DNA of 64,000 nucleotides from Alkalicoccus luteus (GTDB taxonomy: Bacteria > Bacillota > Bacilli > Bacillales > Salisediminibacteriaceae). Both the position numbers and the translations under genes were made by a program. Shown one piece after another: positions 42,159 through 51,796 of the stretch; the first letter of the stretch is position 1; each line of letters starts with the position of its first letter. The stretch lies in NCBI RefSeq assembly GCF_012034335.1, contig NZ_JAATHJ010000004.1, positions 62,001 to 126,000 of the forward strand, written 5' to 3'. Below the pieces are notes generated by a model that was not told where the DNA came from, did no database searches, and saw only the letters and a program-made list of their open reading frames with translations.

Positions 42159-42927
42159 GGTCTTCGCCTCCGACTTTGTCCTCTTCACGAATCGTACGGC
42201 CATAAATTTCCTCGAACGTTTTTTCTGTGACGTCGGACGCCGGGCCGTCATAAACGACTTCACCGCCGCGCATGCCGATAATGCGGTCGGCGTATTCCAT
42301 CGCCATATCGATAAAGTGCAGGTTTACGATCGTGGTAATTTGATCCTCCTGATTGACGCGTTTTAAATAGGACATCACCTGATGCGACGTCGGGGGATCC
42401 AGGCTTGCGACGGGCTCATCAGCGAGCAGAATGTCCGGTTCCTGCGTCAGCACACGTGCAATCGACACACGCTGCTGCTGGCCTCCGGAGAGCTCGTCCG
42501 CGCGGGCATGAACTTTTTCGGCAATGTTCACCCGCTGCAGCGATGTGTAGGCGAGCGAGAGATCCTCTTTGCTGTAAAGCTGCAGGAGCGTGCGGAGGGT
42601 TCCGGTATGGCCGAGGCGACCGGCAATCACATTTTTCATTACGCTCGAGCGCTTGACAAGATTATAATGCTGAAAAATCATGCCGACATTCGTGCGCAGG
42701 TCGCGCAGCTTCTTTCCTTTATAAGGCAGGATATTGTCGCCGTTCACGCGCAGCTCACCGTCTGTCGTGGTTACCATGCGGTTAATGCTGCGGATAAAGG
42801 TCGATTTACCAGCGCCGGAAAGACCGACAATAACGACAAATTCGCCTTTATTGATCGTGACGTTAATATCTTTCAATCCCTTCGTCCCATTTGGATAGGT
42901 GAGGGAGACGTTGTTAAATTCAATCAT
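42148..42927 (-). CDS. phnC: Phosphonate/phosphite ABC ATPase PhnC
   Basis: A 259-residue ATPase with Walker A GLSGAGKST, signature [15 protein letters not shown] and Walker B ILLADEPVASLD, plus the PhnC-typical INRMVTTTDG and VNQEDQITTIVNLHFIDMA region. It energises the two permeases. AGGAGGAA precedes the start. Confidence 0.92.
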   Translation of the reverse strand: MIEFNNVSLTYPNGTKGLKDINVTINKGEFVVIVGLSGAGKSTFIRSINRMVTTTDGELRVNGDNILPYKGKKLRDLRTNVGMIFQHYNLVKRSSVMKNVIAGRLGHTGTLRTLLQLYSKEDLSLAYTSLQRVNIAEKVHARADELSGGQQQRVSIARVLTQEPDILLADEPVASLDPPTSHQVMSYLKRVNQEDQITTIVNLHFIDMAMEYADRIIGMRGGEVVYDGPASDVTEKTFEEIYGRTIREEDKVGGEDHAS

Positions 42928-42987
42928 TCTGATTCCTCCTGGTCATTAAAACACCCGCCGGATGCTGCTCCGACGGGCGGACATTCA

Positions 42988-43993
42988 TTAGTCGAGCGGG
43001 TCTACTTCGTCAGAGAACTCATTGTACGCATCGCGCACGATGTCATAATCGCTGTCATCTGCTTCTGTAATACCAGTCCACTCGTAAACCTCATCCATAA
43101 TCTGAATCATATCTTCGTCATCGTTAAACGAAAGGAACGCTTCCTGAATCTCATCGATAAAGTCCTGCGGCATGTCGCCGAGTACGGAAATCGTATCGTT
43201 CGGAATCGGCTCTGTATAACCGAGTACGCGCAGACCGTTTTCTTCATCCATTACTTCCGGATAGTCATCTTCAATAATGCCGCGGGCATCTTCAAACGTT
43301 GTTGCAACGTCTGCGTTGCCTTCAAGCACGGTGATCAGAGCGTTGTCGTGAGAGCCTGCTTCGACCATACCGCCGAAAAAGTCTTCTTCATTCATGCCAA
43401 AGTCGTTGCGGATTTCAGTCGCCGGGAACAGGTAGCCGGACGTGGACGCAACGTCAACAAATGCCCAGTCAGCCCCTTCCAGATCGTCGATGCTTTCAAA
43501 ATCAGAGTCAGCACGAACAGAATATTGAGCGCGGTAGCTGTCTTCGCCGTCACGGACCGATTTCAAAATTGCATCAATGTCGTAACGCTCGCTAGCGAGC
43601 ACATAGGCGAATGCAGGGATGAAACCAATTTGAACCTGGCCGCTTCCCATTGCCTCAACGAGTGCGGAGTAGTTCGTCATAACCGTTCCTTCAACCTCTA
43701 CGCCAAGAATGTCAGACAGTTCGTCTGCGAGCGGCTCAACGGTGCTTGCAATCTGATCCGAATCAGATGATGGTACAAATCCCATGACGATTTCATCCGG
43801 CCGGTCTGCATCGTCTTCAGCTGCTTCTGCTTCGTCACCGCCGTTGTTTGTATCATTGTCGACGTTCACTTCTGCGTCGGCATTGTTTTCCGGTGTATTC
43901 GTTTCGTTTCCGCCGTTATTGTTTGCGTCCCCCGCAGGCTGCTAGCATTATCGCTGCAGCGGCTGCTGTCAAAAGAGCTGTTGCCTTTTTCAT
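42988..43993 (-). pseudogene. phnD: Phosphonate-binding lipoprotein PhnD, frameshifted after the lipobox
   Basis: From ATG 43993 the frame reads a lipoprotein signal MKKATALLTAAAAAIMLAAC, then stops four codons later at CGGRKQ*. One base out, the expected acidic linker (GDANNNGGNE) and the complete PhnD domain (IVMGFVPSSDSDQIASTVEPL ... to 42988) follow. The shift lies at a run of five G (43929-43935 area) where four would restore the frame, a classic homopolymer slip. It is either a phase-variable-like tract, an inactivating mutation or a read error. Confidence 0.82.
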
Positions 43994-44070
43994 GTTCTCA
44001 AAACCCCTTATCATCGATTTGGTTTGTTCGTCCCTGATTATGCAGGAAGGAAATCGATGTGCCTAGCGAA

Positions 44071-44098
44071 TTTACGGTTTCCTAACAAAGGATTTACA
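44071..44098 (+). promoter_or_regulatory. PhoP-box-like repeats upstream of phnD
   Basis: TTTACG (44071), CTAACA (44082) and TTTACA (44093) are spaced exactly 11 bases apart, like the pstS boxes. They lie about 80 bases before the phnD start but on the opposite strand. They suggest Pho control of phosphonate uptake, or of the divergent HAD gene. Confidence 0.5.
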
Positions 44099-44280
44099 GA
44101 AACCGGGTTCTATTCATCTGCTGTTCATAATCTTTATAAAAAATGAGCGTGAATGGGGAGGGAACAAGGAACAGCGCGTAGCTTACAATCATAAGCAGAT
44201 TTACAAAGCTGTAATCGAAAACCGCTTGCTTCAATTGGAACAGGGAGGGTAAAATGCAGCAGGACAGAAAGGAGCGAGCA

Positions 44281-45096
44281 ATGTATATCTTTGATTTAGA
44301 CGGCACACTTTATGAAGGGACCGCCCATTTTGATTACTATGCAGCTTTAATGAAGCAGGAGCTGCCGGCAGAATGGCAAAAGGCGTTTGAACGTGATTAC
44401 GAGCAAATGAAGCGTGGTGAGCATGCGGTAAAAATTGGGACGGCTTACGACACAGAACAGGATACCATTCTGGAGGTGGACCCCTTTACCTCACGTATCA
44501 CGGCTGTGAAATCGTGGAGCGGGGAAAAGCTCGATGCGTCTATGTATACGGACGGTCCGCAGGAGTTTGATTTTGAACAGATCGTTGCGATTGGTGACGG
44601 CTGGTGGCTGCCGTTTGCCTGCGCGCGCCATTACGGAATCCGTGACTGTCAGCCGTTTTATCATGAAACGAAGCGCTTTATGGGGACAGAGTCGTTTCAA
44701 CTGAAAAAAATCGAGGGGCTGCCGGCTTTTTTAAAGCAGCTGAGTGATGTTTTTCCAACGGTGCTTGTGACAAACAGCGATGCTGAAGATACGAACCGGC
44801 TCTTAGGAGAGCTTAATATGCGAAGTATCTTTCATAAAGTCGTTCCCTCTGCCGGGAAACCGGCGGCGACAGCGACCTTATTTGAGGAATTAATCAACGA
44901 GTTTGGACATATGCCGCAGACGGTTACGTCCGTAGGGGACAACCTCATGAATGATGTAGCACCGGCTCTGAGGCTCGGCATGCGCGGTGTGTTTATCGGC
45001 ACCTCAGTCAAGTCGGGAGACAGGCTGGAGCAGGCTGAAACGATGAGTGAATGGATGGAACGAGAAAAGCATAGAATCAGCCGTTACGTGCGATAA
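44281..45096 (+). CDS. HAD-superfamily hydrolase
   Basis: ATG 44281 follows GAAAGGAG, putting the nucleophile motif DLDGT at residues 5-9 (MYIFDLDGTLYEG). Motif II (LVTNSD), the Lys and motif IV (SVGDNLMNDV) are present. The 271-residue enzyme probably dephosphorylates a small metabolite. The substrate is unknown. Its end overlaps the convergent kinase gene by 20 bases. Confidence 0.85.
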   Translation: MYIFDLDGTLYEGTAHFDYYAALMKQELPAEWQKAFERDYEQMKRGEHAVKIGTAYDTEQDTILEVDPFTSRITAVKSWSGEKLDASMYTDGPQEFDFEQIVAIGDGWWLPFACARHYGIRDCQPFYHETKRFMGTESFQLKKIEGLPAFLKQLSDVFPTVLVTNSDAEDTNRLLGELNMRSIFHKVVPSAGKPAATATLFEELINEFGHMPQTVTSVGDNLMNDVAPALRLGMRGVFIGTSVKSGDRLEQAETMSEWMEREKHRISRYVR

Positions 45097-45571
45097 ACCG
45101 CTCCAGCTCACGATTGGATGATAGTCGGATTAATTTTTCTTCCGGCACGATGGAAAGGAGTTTCGGCAGTTTCTGGCGGCGAAAACGGATTGTATAGAGC
45201 AGAAACTCCAGGTTCAGCCGTTCCGGACATCCGGGAGCCATGTCGGGCCTCGTTGTTTTGCGGTAGCGAAAACGCCGTTTTACAATGCGGTACAGGGATA
45301 GGAGCAGCGGGCGTTCGAAGAGCAGGACACAGTCAGCGCGTTCGATCCGATCCTGCAAGGATGCGCGGTAATTGCCATCGATAACCCAGCGGTTTGTTGC
45401 GGCAATCGTATGGACGATGCTGCGTTGGTCCTCTGCGTTCAGCAGCTCCCAGCCAGCTGTCCACATATATCTATCGAGATGATGCACAGGAAGTTGAAGC
45501 GACGCACCAAGCTTTCGGGCGGCAGTTGATTTTCCGGTTCCCGGTGAGCCAATGATGACGATCCGGTTCAT
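45077..45571 (-). CDS. P-loop NTPase / small nucleotide kinase-like protein
   Basis: A 164-residue protein with Walker A GSPGTGKST (8-16), HHLDRYMW, the WVIDGNYR segment and a C-terminal Arg-rich lid (RIVKRRFRYRKTTRPDM). It resembles adenylate-kinase-like proteins formerly called topology modulation protein FlaR. Substrate unknown. Confidence 0.8.
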   Translation of the reverse strand: MNRIVIIGSPGTGKSTAARKLGASLQLPVHHLDRYMWTAGWELLNAEDQRSIVHTIAATNRWVIDGNYRASLQDRIERADCVLLFERPLLLSLYRIVKRRFRYRKTTRPDMAPGCPERLNLEFLLYTIRFRRQKLPKLLSIVPEEKLIRLSSNRELERFIARNG

Positions 45572-45599
45572 CGATTCAGCCCCCTTTCAGAGATGTCAT

Positions 45600-45640
45600 A
45601 CGAGCAGGCCCGTTCCGGAATCCGGAGCGGGCCTGCTCGT
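45600..45640 (-). terminator. Hairpin after ald
   Basis: A 12-base stem CGAGCAGGCCCG / CGGGCCTGCTCG (with an inner TCCGGA pair) lies just beyond the ald stop. The U-tract is weak, so termination is probable but not certain. Confidence 0.5.
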
Positions 45641-45646
45641 GAATAA

Positions 45647-46765
45647 TCAGCCGCCGAGTGCGGCAAGCGGATCCTTGCTTGTATAACCGAGGTCACGCGC
45701 AACAGCTTCATACGTGACGAAGCCGCCTGCCGTATTAACTCCTTTTAGCAGGCCGGGCTGCCGGCGAACAGCTTCGTGAATGCCGTGAGCTGCAATCAGA
45801 GATGCATAGGGCACGGTGACGTTCGTCAGACCGATCGTTGACGTGCGGGGAACGGCTCCCGGCATGTTGGCTACGGCATAGTGGACGACGCCATGTTTTG
45901 TATACGTCGGATCATCATGCGTCGTAATATGGTCGATCGTTTCGACTATGCCGCCCTGATCGATAGCGACGTCGACAATCACCGATCCGGGATGCATCGT
46001 GCGCACCATCTCTTCGGTTACGAGCTTTGGCGCCTTTGCTCCGGGAATGAGCACAGCTCCGATGAGCAGGTCCGATTCCTTCACGGCCTGCGCAATCGTA
46101 AGCGGATTGCTCATAAGCGTGTTGATCTCTGTTCCGAACAAATCATCCAGCTCGCGCAGCCGTTCGGGACTTAAATCGATAATTGTCACATCAGCGCCAA
46201 GCCCCATCGCAATTTTTGCTGCATTTGTGCCGACAACGCCTCCGCCGATCACCGTCACGCGGCCCCGTTTCACCCCGGGGATGCCAGAGAGCAGCACACC
46301 GCTGCCGCCTTTAGGACGCTCGAGAAACTGGGCTCCGATTTGTGCCGCCATGCGTCCGGCTACTTCACTCATCGGAGTAAGAAGCGGAAGCGTACCGTCT
46401 TTTTCAACCGTTTCATAGGCGACAGCCGTCACTTTATGCGTCGTGAGCGCCTCTGCAAGATCCGGCTCAGCTGCGAGATGGAGATACGTAAACAGCAGCA
46501 GGCCTTCACGAAAATAGCCGTATTCCTCCGGGAGCGGCTCTTTCACTTTCATCACCATATCGCTGCGCTGCCAGATGACTCCTGCTTCGTTAACAAGCTC
46601 CGCGCCCGCCTGTTCGTAATCGGTATCCGGAAAGCCGCTGCCGGTTCCGGCATCCTGTTCGATTAAAATGGTATGCCCCTGCTGGCTGAGTGTCATGACG
46701 CCGGCGGGGGTGAGGGCAACGCGGTTTTCATGATTTTTTATTTCTTTTGGAACTCCGATGATCAT
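45647..46765 (-). CDS. ald: Alanine dehydrogenase
   Basis: The start at 46765 gives the signature [20 protein letters not shown]; the longer frame has no site. The 372-residue NAD enzyme interconverts L-alanine and pyruvate plus ammonia. The Rossmann motif is [12 protein letters not shown] and the catalytic region [13 protein letters not shown] with [21 protein letters not shown] is at the end, as in the family. Normal length. Confidence 0.94.
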   Translation of the reverse strand: MIIGVPKEIKNHENRVALTPAGVMTLSQQGHTILIEQDAGTGSGFPDTDYEQAGAELVNEAGVIWQRSDMVMKVKEPLPEEYGYFREGLLLFTYLHLAAEPDLAEALTTHKVTAVAYETVEKDGTLPLLTPMSEVAGRMAAQIGAQFLERPKGGSGVLLSGIPGVKRGRVTVIGGGVVGTNAAKIAMGLGADVTIIDLSPERLRELDDLFGTEINTLMSNPLTIAQAVKESDLLIGAVLIPGAKAPKLVTEEMVRTMHPGSVIVDVAIDQGGIVETIDHITTHDDPTYTKHGVVHYAVANMPGAVPRTSTIGLTNVTVPYASLIAAHGIHEAVRRQPGLLKGVNTAGGFVTYEAVARDLGYTSKDPLAALGG

Positions 46766-46807
46766 CCAGATCCGCTCCCTTCTGAAAATAGGACCGCACA
46801 GCAAACC

Positions 46808-46830
46808 GGCTGCCCGCTGAACGGACAGCC
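46808..46830 (-). terminator. Possible terminator after the KTSC gene
   Basis: A nine-base stem GGCTGTCCG / CGGGCAGCC on the minus strand with a poor T-tract (GGTTTGCTG). Confidence 0.4.
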
Positions 46831-46843
46831 GTGAACGCGGCCG

Positions 46844-47059
46844 TTACTGAGATACCTCTGTGTAAGGAAACCGGTTAACGATATTATTTTCGTAAAACTC
46901 GCGCATGTTTCTGCTGGAATACATGCCGACGTAATCGGATTCACGCACCTCGTAGTAAATAATGTATTTCCCGTCTTCTGTCCGTACATGAAGCTGCTTC
47001 AGCTCTTCATCATAACCGACCCGTTTGAAGCCGTTACTGTTCAGATCTGCCCATTCCAT
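46844..47059 (-). CDS. KTSC-domain protein
   Basis: A 71-residue protein with the KTSC-like pattern: SNGFKRVGYDEELKQLHVRTEDGKYIIYYEV ... is read as two parts, and VGMYSSRNMREFYENNI is the alpha part. The fold is small and the function unknown; related domains are fused to lysyl-tRNA synthetase-like and phage proteins. A GGGGGCAG site precedes the ATG. Confidence 0.75.
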   Translation of the reverse strand: MEWADLNSNGFKRVGYDEELKQLHVRTEDGKYIIYYEVRESDYVGMYSSRNMREFYENNIVNRFPYTEVSQ

Positions 47060-47233
47060 GGTAACTGCCCCCTTTATACCAGTTTATAGTATTCAATTCC
47101 CTGCCGATATAAGAGATAAACGTCCCTTCGTAAGTCGGAAGGCTTATTTGAGTGGGACGTTATCAACATATTACCGCATCTTCCATGCTAATAGAGACGA
47201 TACAGATGATGACGACAGAGACGGGGGACATGT

Positions 47234-48892
47234 ATGAAATTCGATCAATCAGGTCTTCTGGCTTCGCTTGAGCTGGAAGGAGAACACCTGCACAAACTAC
47301 TGGAATTTATGGAGCAGCATGCGTATCCTGTGCTGCTGGATGAAACGAACCGAATCATCAAAATGAGCGAGACGCTGGCGGCACTGCTTCATTTGGAGCA
47401 GGAAGACGCTATGGGACGCACGTATGAACAGTGGAGCGGCCTGAATTCCGGTGAATGGCGTAACGCCGTACAGTCAGGCGAGTCGATTTCTATAACAGGA
47501 AAAGACGATACGAGCTGTACGTTTCAGCTGCTGCCGTATGAACTTCCGCATTTAGGACGAACGATTTTATTTCACCGGAACTTAACACTGCTGGAAGCAG
47601 CGAAAGCAGCGATTGACGAATTGAGCGCGACTGATTCTCTGACCGGGCTTCCCAACAGAAAAGAGCTGGAAGCAGCGATCGCGAAAACAAAGCTCGATAA
47701 AACGCCGGCTACGCTGATCATCGTCGATATTAACCGCTTTAAATTTTATAATGACACGCTTGGTCCGTTTACCGGCGATGAGCTGATTGTGCAGATGGGT
47801 GAAAAGCTGCGTCGGTTTCGGACGCAGTCGTTTCAGCTTTTCCGGACCGGAGGAGACAAGTTTGCGTTTCTGCTTGAGGGAGTCTATCACAAAGATACAG
47901 CCGCAGCTTTTGCGGAGCGCATGCTCCCAACCATACGGGAACCGTTCTTTATTAAAGGGAAAGAGCTGTCCATCTCTGTCAGTATCGGGGCAGCAGTGCG
48001 TCCGGGACCGGACAGTGAAGGACGAAGCCTGATTCAGCAGGCAACAACTGCCGTGCAGTCGGCGAAAGAAGACGGCACAAAGGCTGTCGTGTTTTACGAT
48101 CCGGAGCTCCGCTGCCGCTATGATAAACGGCTGCAGCTGGAGCACCGGCTGCGGCGGGCGCTGCGCAAGAAGAATTTTTCGCTTCATTTTCAGCCGCAGT
48201 ACGATTTCGCAACGAAAAACATGACCGGTGTGGAGGCACTGCTGCGTTGGACAGACGAAGAGCTCGGCATGGTCCCGCCTGCCAGGTTTATTCCGGCTGC
48301 AGAAGAATCCGGTTTGATTGTCCCGCTCGGGCGCTGGGTGCTGATGGAAGCTTGCCGTGAAGGGAAGCGCCTGACAGATGCAGGGCATCAGCTGTCTGTC
48401 GGTGTTAACATTTCACCGCTGCAGTTTCAAAGCAGGGATTTCGTAGCTACCGTCCGCAGCGTGCTTCAGTCAACAGGATTTGATGCAAAGCTGCTCGATC
48501 TGGAGATCACGGAAAACGATCTGCTTTATCACCGTGAAGAATGCCTGGAAACGCTGCAGCAGCTGAAGGAGCTCGGCGTGCGGATCTCAATCGATGATTT
48601 TGGAACGGGCTACAGCTCGCTCAGCTATTTACGGCAGTTTCCAGTTGATACGCTGAAGATCGACAAATCGTTTATCCGTGAAGTACTCGATAACCGGAAC
48701 GACCAGGCGATCGTTGCTTCTATTATTCAGCTTGCTCATAATATGAACATGCGCGTCATTGCCGAAGGCGTTGAAAAACAGGAAACGATCCCGTTTTTAA
48801 AAGACAGGGCCTGCGATGCGATGCAGGGTTTCCTTTACAGCAGACCGATGCCGGCAGAAAGCCTGCATGAGCGGCTCGGTATGGCAACGTAG
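47234..48892 (+). CDS. PAS-GGDEF-EAL protein, probable c-di-GMP phosphodiesterase
   Basis: A 552-residue soluble protein: PAS-like N-terminus (about 20-125), a GGDEF domain (about 135-290) and an EAL domain (about 300-550). The GGDEF motif is GGDKF (206-210), with Lys replacing the catalytic Glu, so cyclase activity is unlikely. The EAL site is intact: EALLRW (334), NISPLQF, ENDLL, DDFGTGYSSL, IDKSF and EGVE. It should cut c-di-GMP. The start follows GGGGGACATG. Confidence 0.87.
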   Translation: MKFDQSGLLASLELEGEHLHKLLEFMEQHAYPVLLDETNRIIKMSETLAALLHLEQEDAMGRTYEQWSGLNSGEWRNAVQSGESISITGKDDTSCTFQLLPYELPHLGRTILFHRNLTLLEAAKAAIDELSATDSLTGLPNRKELEAAIAKTKLDKTPATLIIVDINRFKFYNDTLGPFTGDELIVQMGEKLRRFRTQSFQLFRTGGDKFAFLLEGVYHKDTAAAFAERMLPTIREPFFIKGKELSISVSIGAAVRPGPDSEGRSLIQQATTAVQSAKEDGTKAVVFYDPELRCRYDKRLQLEHRLRRALRKKNFSLHFQPQYDFATKNMTGVEALLRWTDEELGMVPPARFIPAAEESGLIVPLGRWVLMEACREGKRLTDAGHQLSVGVNISPLQFQSRDFVATVRSVLQSTGFDAKLLDLEITENDLLYHREECLETLQQLKELGVRISIDDFGTGYSSLSYLRQFPVDTLKIDKSFIREVLDNRNDQAIVASIIQLAHNMNMRVIAEGVEKQETIPFLKDRACDAMQGFLYSRPMPAESLHERLGMAT

Positions 48893-49034
48893 CCGTTCTC
48901 TGTTTAATAGTATGCAAGCGGGACGTGCCTTTATCTCATACAGAGGTATCCACCTGATAACAAGCTGTAAACATGCTTGCACCGATATGCGGCAGTGAAC
49001 GATTGGACTTCTTAAATCACTTCATAAAAATCTG

Positions 49035-49062
49035 AAAAAAACGGGCTAATGCCCGTTTTTTT
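49035..49062 (+). terminator. Terminator after the GGDEF-EAL gene
   Basis: A perfect stem AAAAACGGGC / GCCCGTTTTT with T7. The right end of repeat copy B begins directly after it. Confidence 0.9.
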
Positions 49063-49778
49063 CAGGCTGTTGACAAAGTCATGTTAGGTGAATAAGATTG
49101 CATCTGCCTGTATCTGCGGACACTCTCTTTCCGGAGGGAACGGGCTCAGCTAACCGCTTCCTTCTCCGTCGGAAGCGCTGGATCTTCGCCTTGTTCTGAT
49201 CCTCCCGGAGGCCCTTCGATGTCGGCAGCTGCAGTGCGTGTCACGTACCTGGTTAGGACTGCACGATCGGCTTCCATACAGATAGAACTTTCCCGATGAG
49301 ACGTTTCAATGTTGAATAGGGGTGTCCGTACTTCCTAGAAATCATGATAAACGTAAAAAAGCAGTCGCGTCTGTCTGTTGTGACGTTGTTCTCCACGAAT
49401 CAGAGCCGTTTTCCCGATGTGTCCGGCGGAGGCGCAACAAGCAGTCTGAAGATTCCGTGCCGTTCAGATCTGCGAACGGCATCAACGCACGAGCGGAGCC
49501 GGACTAGGTCTTGAAGGCTTCTTGTAAGAAGCCTGTGTCCGAGTGAAGCCTCATAGCCGTTCGATCTTGAACGGCATGAAAAGCGCGAGTGGAGCCGGAC
49601 CGGGTCTTAAAGGCTTCTCGCGAGAAGCCTGTGTCCGAGTGAAGCCGCGCCATCCTACGTGCCTTTCTTCTCTTCATACAGGTGTCACCCTGAGAAATAG
49701 CTGAAGGCCAGCCCACGGCAGGCTAGGTAAGCAGAGGGGAAATACAACCAAACGAATAAACATGTAAGTTGAAAGGCT
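49063..49778 (-). repeat. Dispersed non-coding repeat, copy B (inverted)
   Basis: Reverse-complement partner of 14631-15258. It is ~90 bases longer because a ~115-base unit (ending in a tail of GGAGCCGGAC / GAAGGCTTCT and a CCGTTC-hairpin) occurs twice in tandem. The CTTCTCGCGAGAAG palindrome is better preserved here. The frame MKRRKARRMARLHSDTGFSR is read in both copies but only because the DNA is conserved. The remaining stretch 49779-49967 shows nothing supported besides the bdbC ribosome site. Confidence 0.85.
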
Positions 49779-49967
49779 TTTTCTGCTGATAATATTCTGA
49801 TTACATGAGCCTTCGTGAGGCCGGCAGTGTGTTTGAGCAAGCTCAAGAACCGTGTTTAGTTAAAGCCTTCGCGACAGATATGAAGGACTATTTTCAAACC
49901 TGTTTCAACTTTTCTTTACAAAGAAAATCCGGTCGGCTATCATTTAGATAGAACAGGAGAGAGGCCG

Positions 49968-50390
49968 ATGAAAAACAAAGTGGAATCACTGCTTGCCGGA
50001 GCGTGGATTACAGCATTCACTGCAACGCTCGGCTCGCTTTTCTTTTCGGAAGTGATGAATTACGTACCGTGCGATCTCTGCTGGGTACAGCGTATTTTTA
50101 TGTATCCGCTCGCAGTGATTCTCGCTGTTGCCGCAGTGAAAAAAGACGCTGGTGCGGTGAAGTACACGCTGCCGCTGTCGCTGATCGGGGCTGGCATAGC
50201 GCTGTACCATTATTTGATTCAAAAAGTGCCGGCTATACAGGAACAGGGCAGCGCGTGCGGGATTGTGCCGTGCAACGCCCAGTACATTAACTGGTTCGGC
50301 TTTATCACCATTCCGTTTTTAGCGTTAACTGCTTTTACGATTATCAGTGTGCTGCTCATCATGGTGATGCGCACAGTGAAAAGGGGATAG
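49968..50390 (+). CDS. bdbC: Disulfide-bond formation protein (DsbB/BdbC family)
   Basis: A 140-residue protein with four membrane helices, the CDLC pair (35, 38) and CGIVPC pair (97, 102) used to pass electrons from a thiol oxidase to quinone. Its partner is the thioredoxin-like protein in the next gene, four bases away. Full family length. Confidence 0.92.
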   Translation: MKNKVESLLAGAWITAFTATLGSLFFSEVMNYVPCDLCWVQRIFMYPLAVILAVAAVKKDAGAVKYTLPLSLIGAGIALYHYLIQKVPAIQEQGSACGIVPCNAQYINWFGFITIPFLALTAFTIISVLLIMVMRTVKRG

Positions 50391-50394
50391 CATC

Positions 50395-50862
50395 ATGAAG
50401 AAGATTTTACTGTTCGGCGGCATTGCCGTTGCACTGTTTGTTACGCTTATCGTCGTCGTTCAGCTGCAAAACCAGCAGCAGGCGGACGGCAATCCATTTG
50501 GCAAAAGCACGCTGGCTCAGGAAACAATCGATCAGCTCGATGATCCAAACTACCAGAACGTGATTCTGCCGGAAGAGCTGGATGAACGGCTCGCTGACAA
50601 TGAAGACGCACTGATTTATTTTTACAGCGGACGATGTGACTATTGCAATCAGGCGACTCCGGTTCTCGTGCCGATGGCTGAGGATGCAGGAGCCGACCTG
50701 GAGCTTTATAACGTATTAGAATTCGAGGAAGGCTGGAACGACTTCGATATTGAAGGGACGCCTACGGTTATTCTGTTCGAAGATGGGGAAGAAGTGGACC
50801 GGATAACGGGTCTTGGTCCCGAAGAAGAATATGAGCAGCTGTTTGAGCGGGCTGCTGAATAA
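50395..50862 (+). CDS. Membrane-anchored thioredoxin-like thiol oxidase
   Basis: A 155-residue protein: signal anchor (about 4-23), then a thioredoxin fold with CDYC (81, 84) and the cis-Pro motif GTPTVILF. It works outside the membrane and is probably re-oxidised by BdbC. It is smaller than classical BdbD and closer to thioredoxin-like proteins. Confidence 0.85.
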   Translation: MKKILLFGGIAVALFVTLIVVVQLQNQQQADGNPFGKSTLAQETIDQLDDPNYQNVILPEELDERLADNEDALIYFYSGRCDYCNQATPVLVPMAEDAGADLELYNVLEFEEGWNDFDIEGTPTVILFEDGEEVDRITGLGPEEEYEQLFERAAE

Positions 50863-50877
50863 AGAAGGAGCGATTTC

Positions 50878-51138
50878 ATGAAACGACTGGCGATGATGAT
50901 CGGCATCACAATTTTTGTCGGCTGGACGATTGCGATGCTCGTAAACTATAGTATTTATGCAGCCTCAGATGATCCGTCCTTTTTCAGCCCTCTCGTAGAC
51001 GGCATTTTGTTCATGGCCGTCATGTTCGGGCTTTACCTGCTGCTGTATAACGTCTATCAATCCAATCGAAAAATGGCGACCATTCAGCTGGTCGCAGGAG
51101 GATCGCTTGCGCTGATCGGAGCGGTCGTCCTCTTATAA
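50878..51138 (+). CDS. Small membrane protein
   Basis: An 86-residue protein with three hydrophobic segments (MMIGITIFVGWTIAMLVNY, FMAVMFGLYLLLY, IQLVAGGSLALIGAVVLL). GAAGGAGCG precedes the ATG. It follows the bdb pair by 15 bases and may be in their operon. Not recognised. Confidence 0.6.
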   Translation: MKRLAMMIGITIFVGWTIAMLVNYSIYAASDDPSFFSPLVDGILFMAVMFGLYLLLYNVYQSNRKMATIQLVAGGSLALIGAVVLL

Positions 51139-51293
51139 GCGTATCGTGACAGATTCGTGAGCCGGTGCTTTTCCTGTTAATCAGGGAAGTGCCGGCTCTT
51201 CGTTTTTCTGAGGCAGTCTGTCAGGCTTTGTTCAAAAAATAGACACACAATCGGAGGACGCATTCTTTGACAGGATAAAGAGTGCCTGCATAT

Positions 51294-51326
51294 AGTTAAG
51301 TAAGTTAATAATTAATATACTTAACT
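51294..51326 (+). promoter_or_regulatory. Inverted repeat before marR
   Basis: AGTTAAGT (51294-51301) and ACTTAACT (51319-51326) are perfect arms around an AT-rich core with TTAATAATTAA. They end 18 bases before the marR start and fit a MarR operator controlling the marR-RND operon. Confidence 0.65.
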
Positions 51327-51343
51327 GTTTAGGCGGTGTTCGA

Positions 51344-51796
51344 ATGGGTAAAGAAGGCTTAATCACCGATATTGAAGAATACATGCTCGACATCACCTTG
51401 CTTATGCAGCATAAATATGGAAGTCAGTTCGATAATGAACTGACGCCGAACCAGCAGCTCGTGCTGTTTCTCGTCGCTAAGCGCGGTGTAACGCGCGTTA
51501 AAGAGCTGGCAGGATTTATGAACGTGTCAGCCAGTGCGATCAGCCAGATGATTGCCAAGCTTGAGCACGGGGGCTACGTCACGAGAAGCATTGATCCGGA
51601 AAACCGCCGTCAGACGGTGTTGAAATTGGAGGATGCCGGAGCAGAGCTGATCGGCCAGCTTGAACAAAAACGGCGGCTGATTATGGAGGAGCTTTTGCTC
51701 AAGCTTCCTGAACAAGACCTGCAGGCGATGCGGGCAGCGTTTGGAAGCATGCATCATCTGCTGTTGAAGTCTGTTAACGAAGGAGACCAGTCATGA
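51344..51796 (+). CDS. MarR-family transcriptional regulator
   Basis: A 150-residue winged-helix repressor with the recognition helix region VSASAISQMIAKLEHGGYVTRS and wing DPENRRQTVLKL. Its stop overlaps the start of the RND exporter (ATGA). It probably represses itself and the exporter until a hydrophobic ligand binds. Confidence 0.88.
   Translation: MGKEGLITDIEEYMLDITLLMQHKYGSQFDNELTPNQQLVLFLVAKRGVTRVKELAGFMNVSASAISQMIAKLEHGGYVTRSIDPENRRQTVLKLEDAGAELIGQLEQKRRLIMEELLLKLPEQDLQAMRAAFGSMHHLLLKSVNEGDQS

Noticed and set aside
42382-43770. 462-residue open frame on the plus strand
   Set aside because: It is antisense to phnC and phnD, whose protein motifs and ribosome sites are clear; its own sequence has no recognisable domain.
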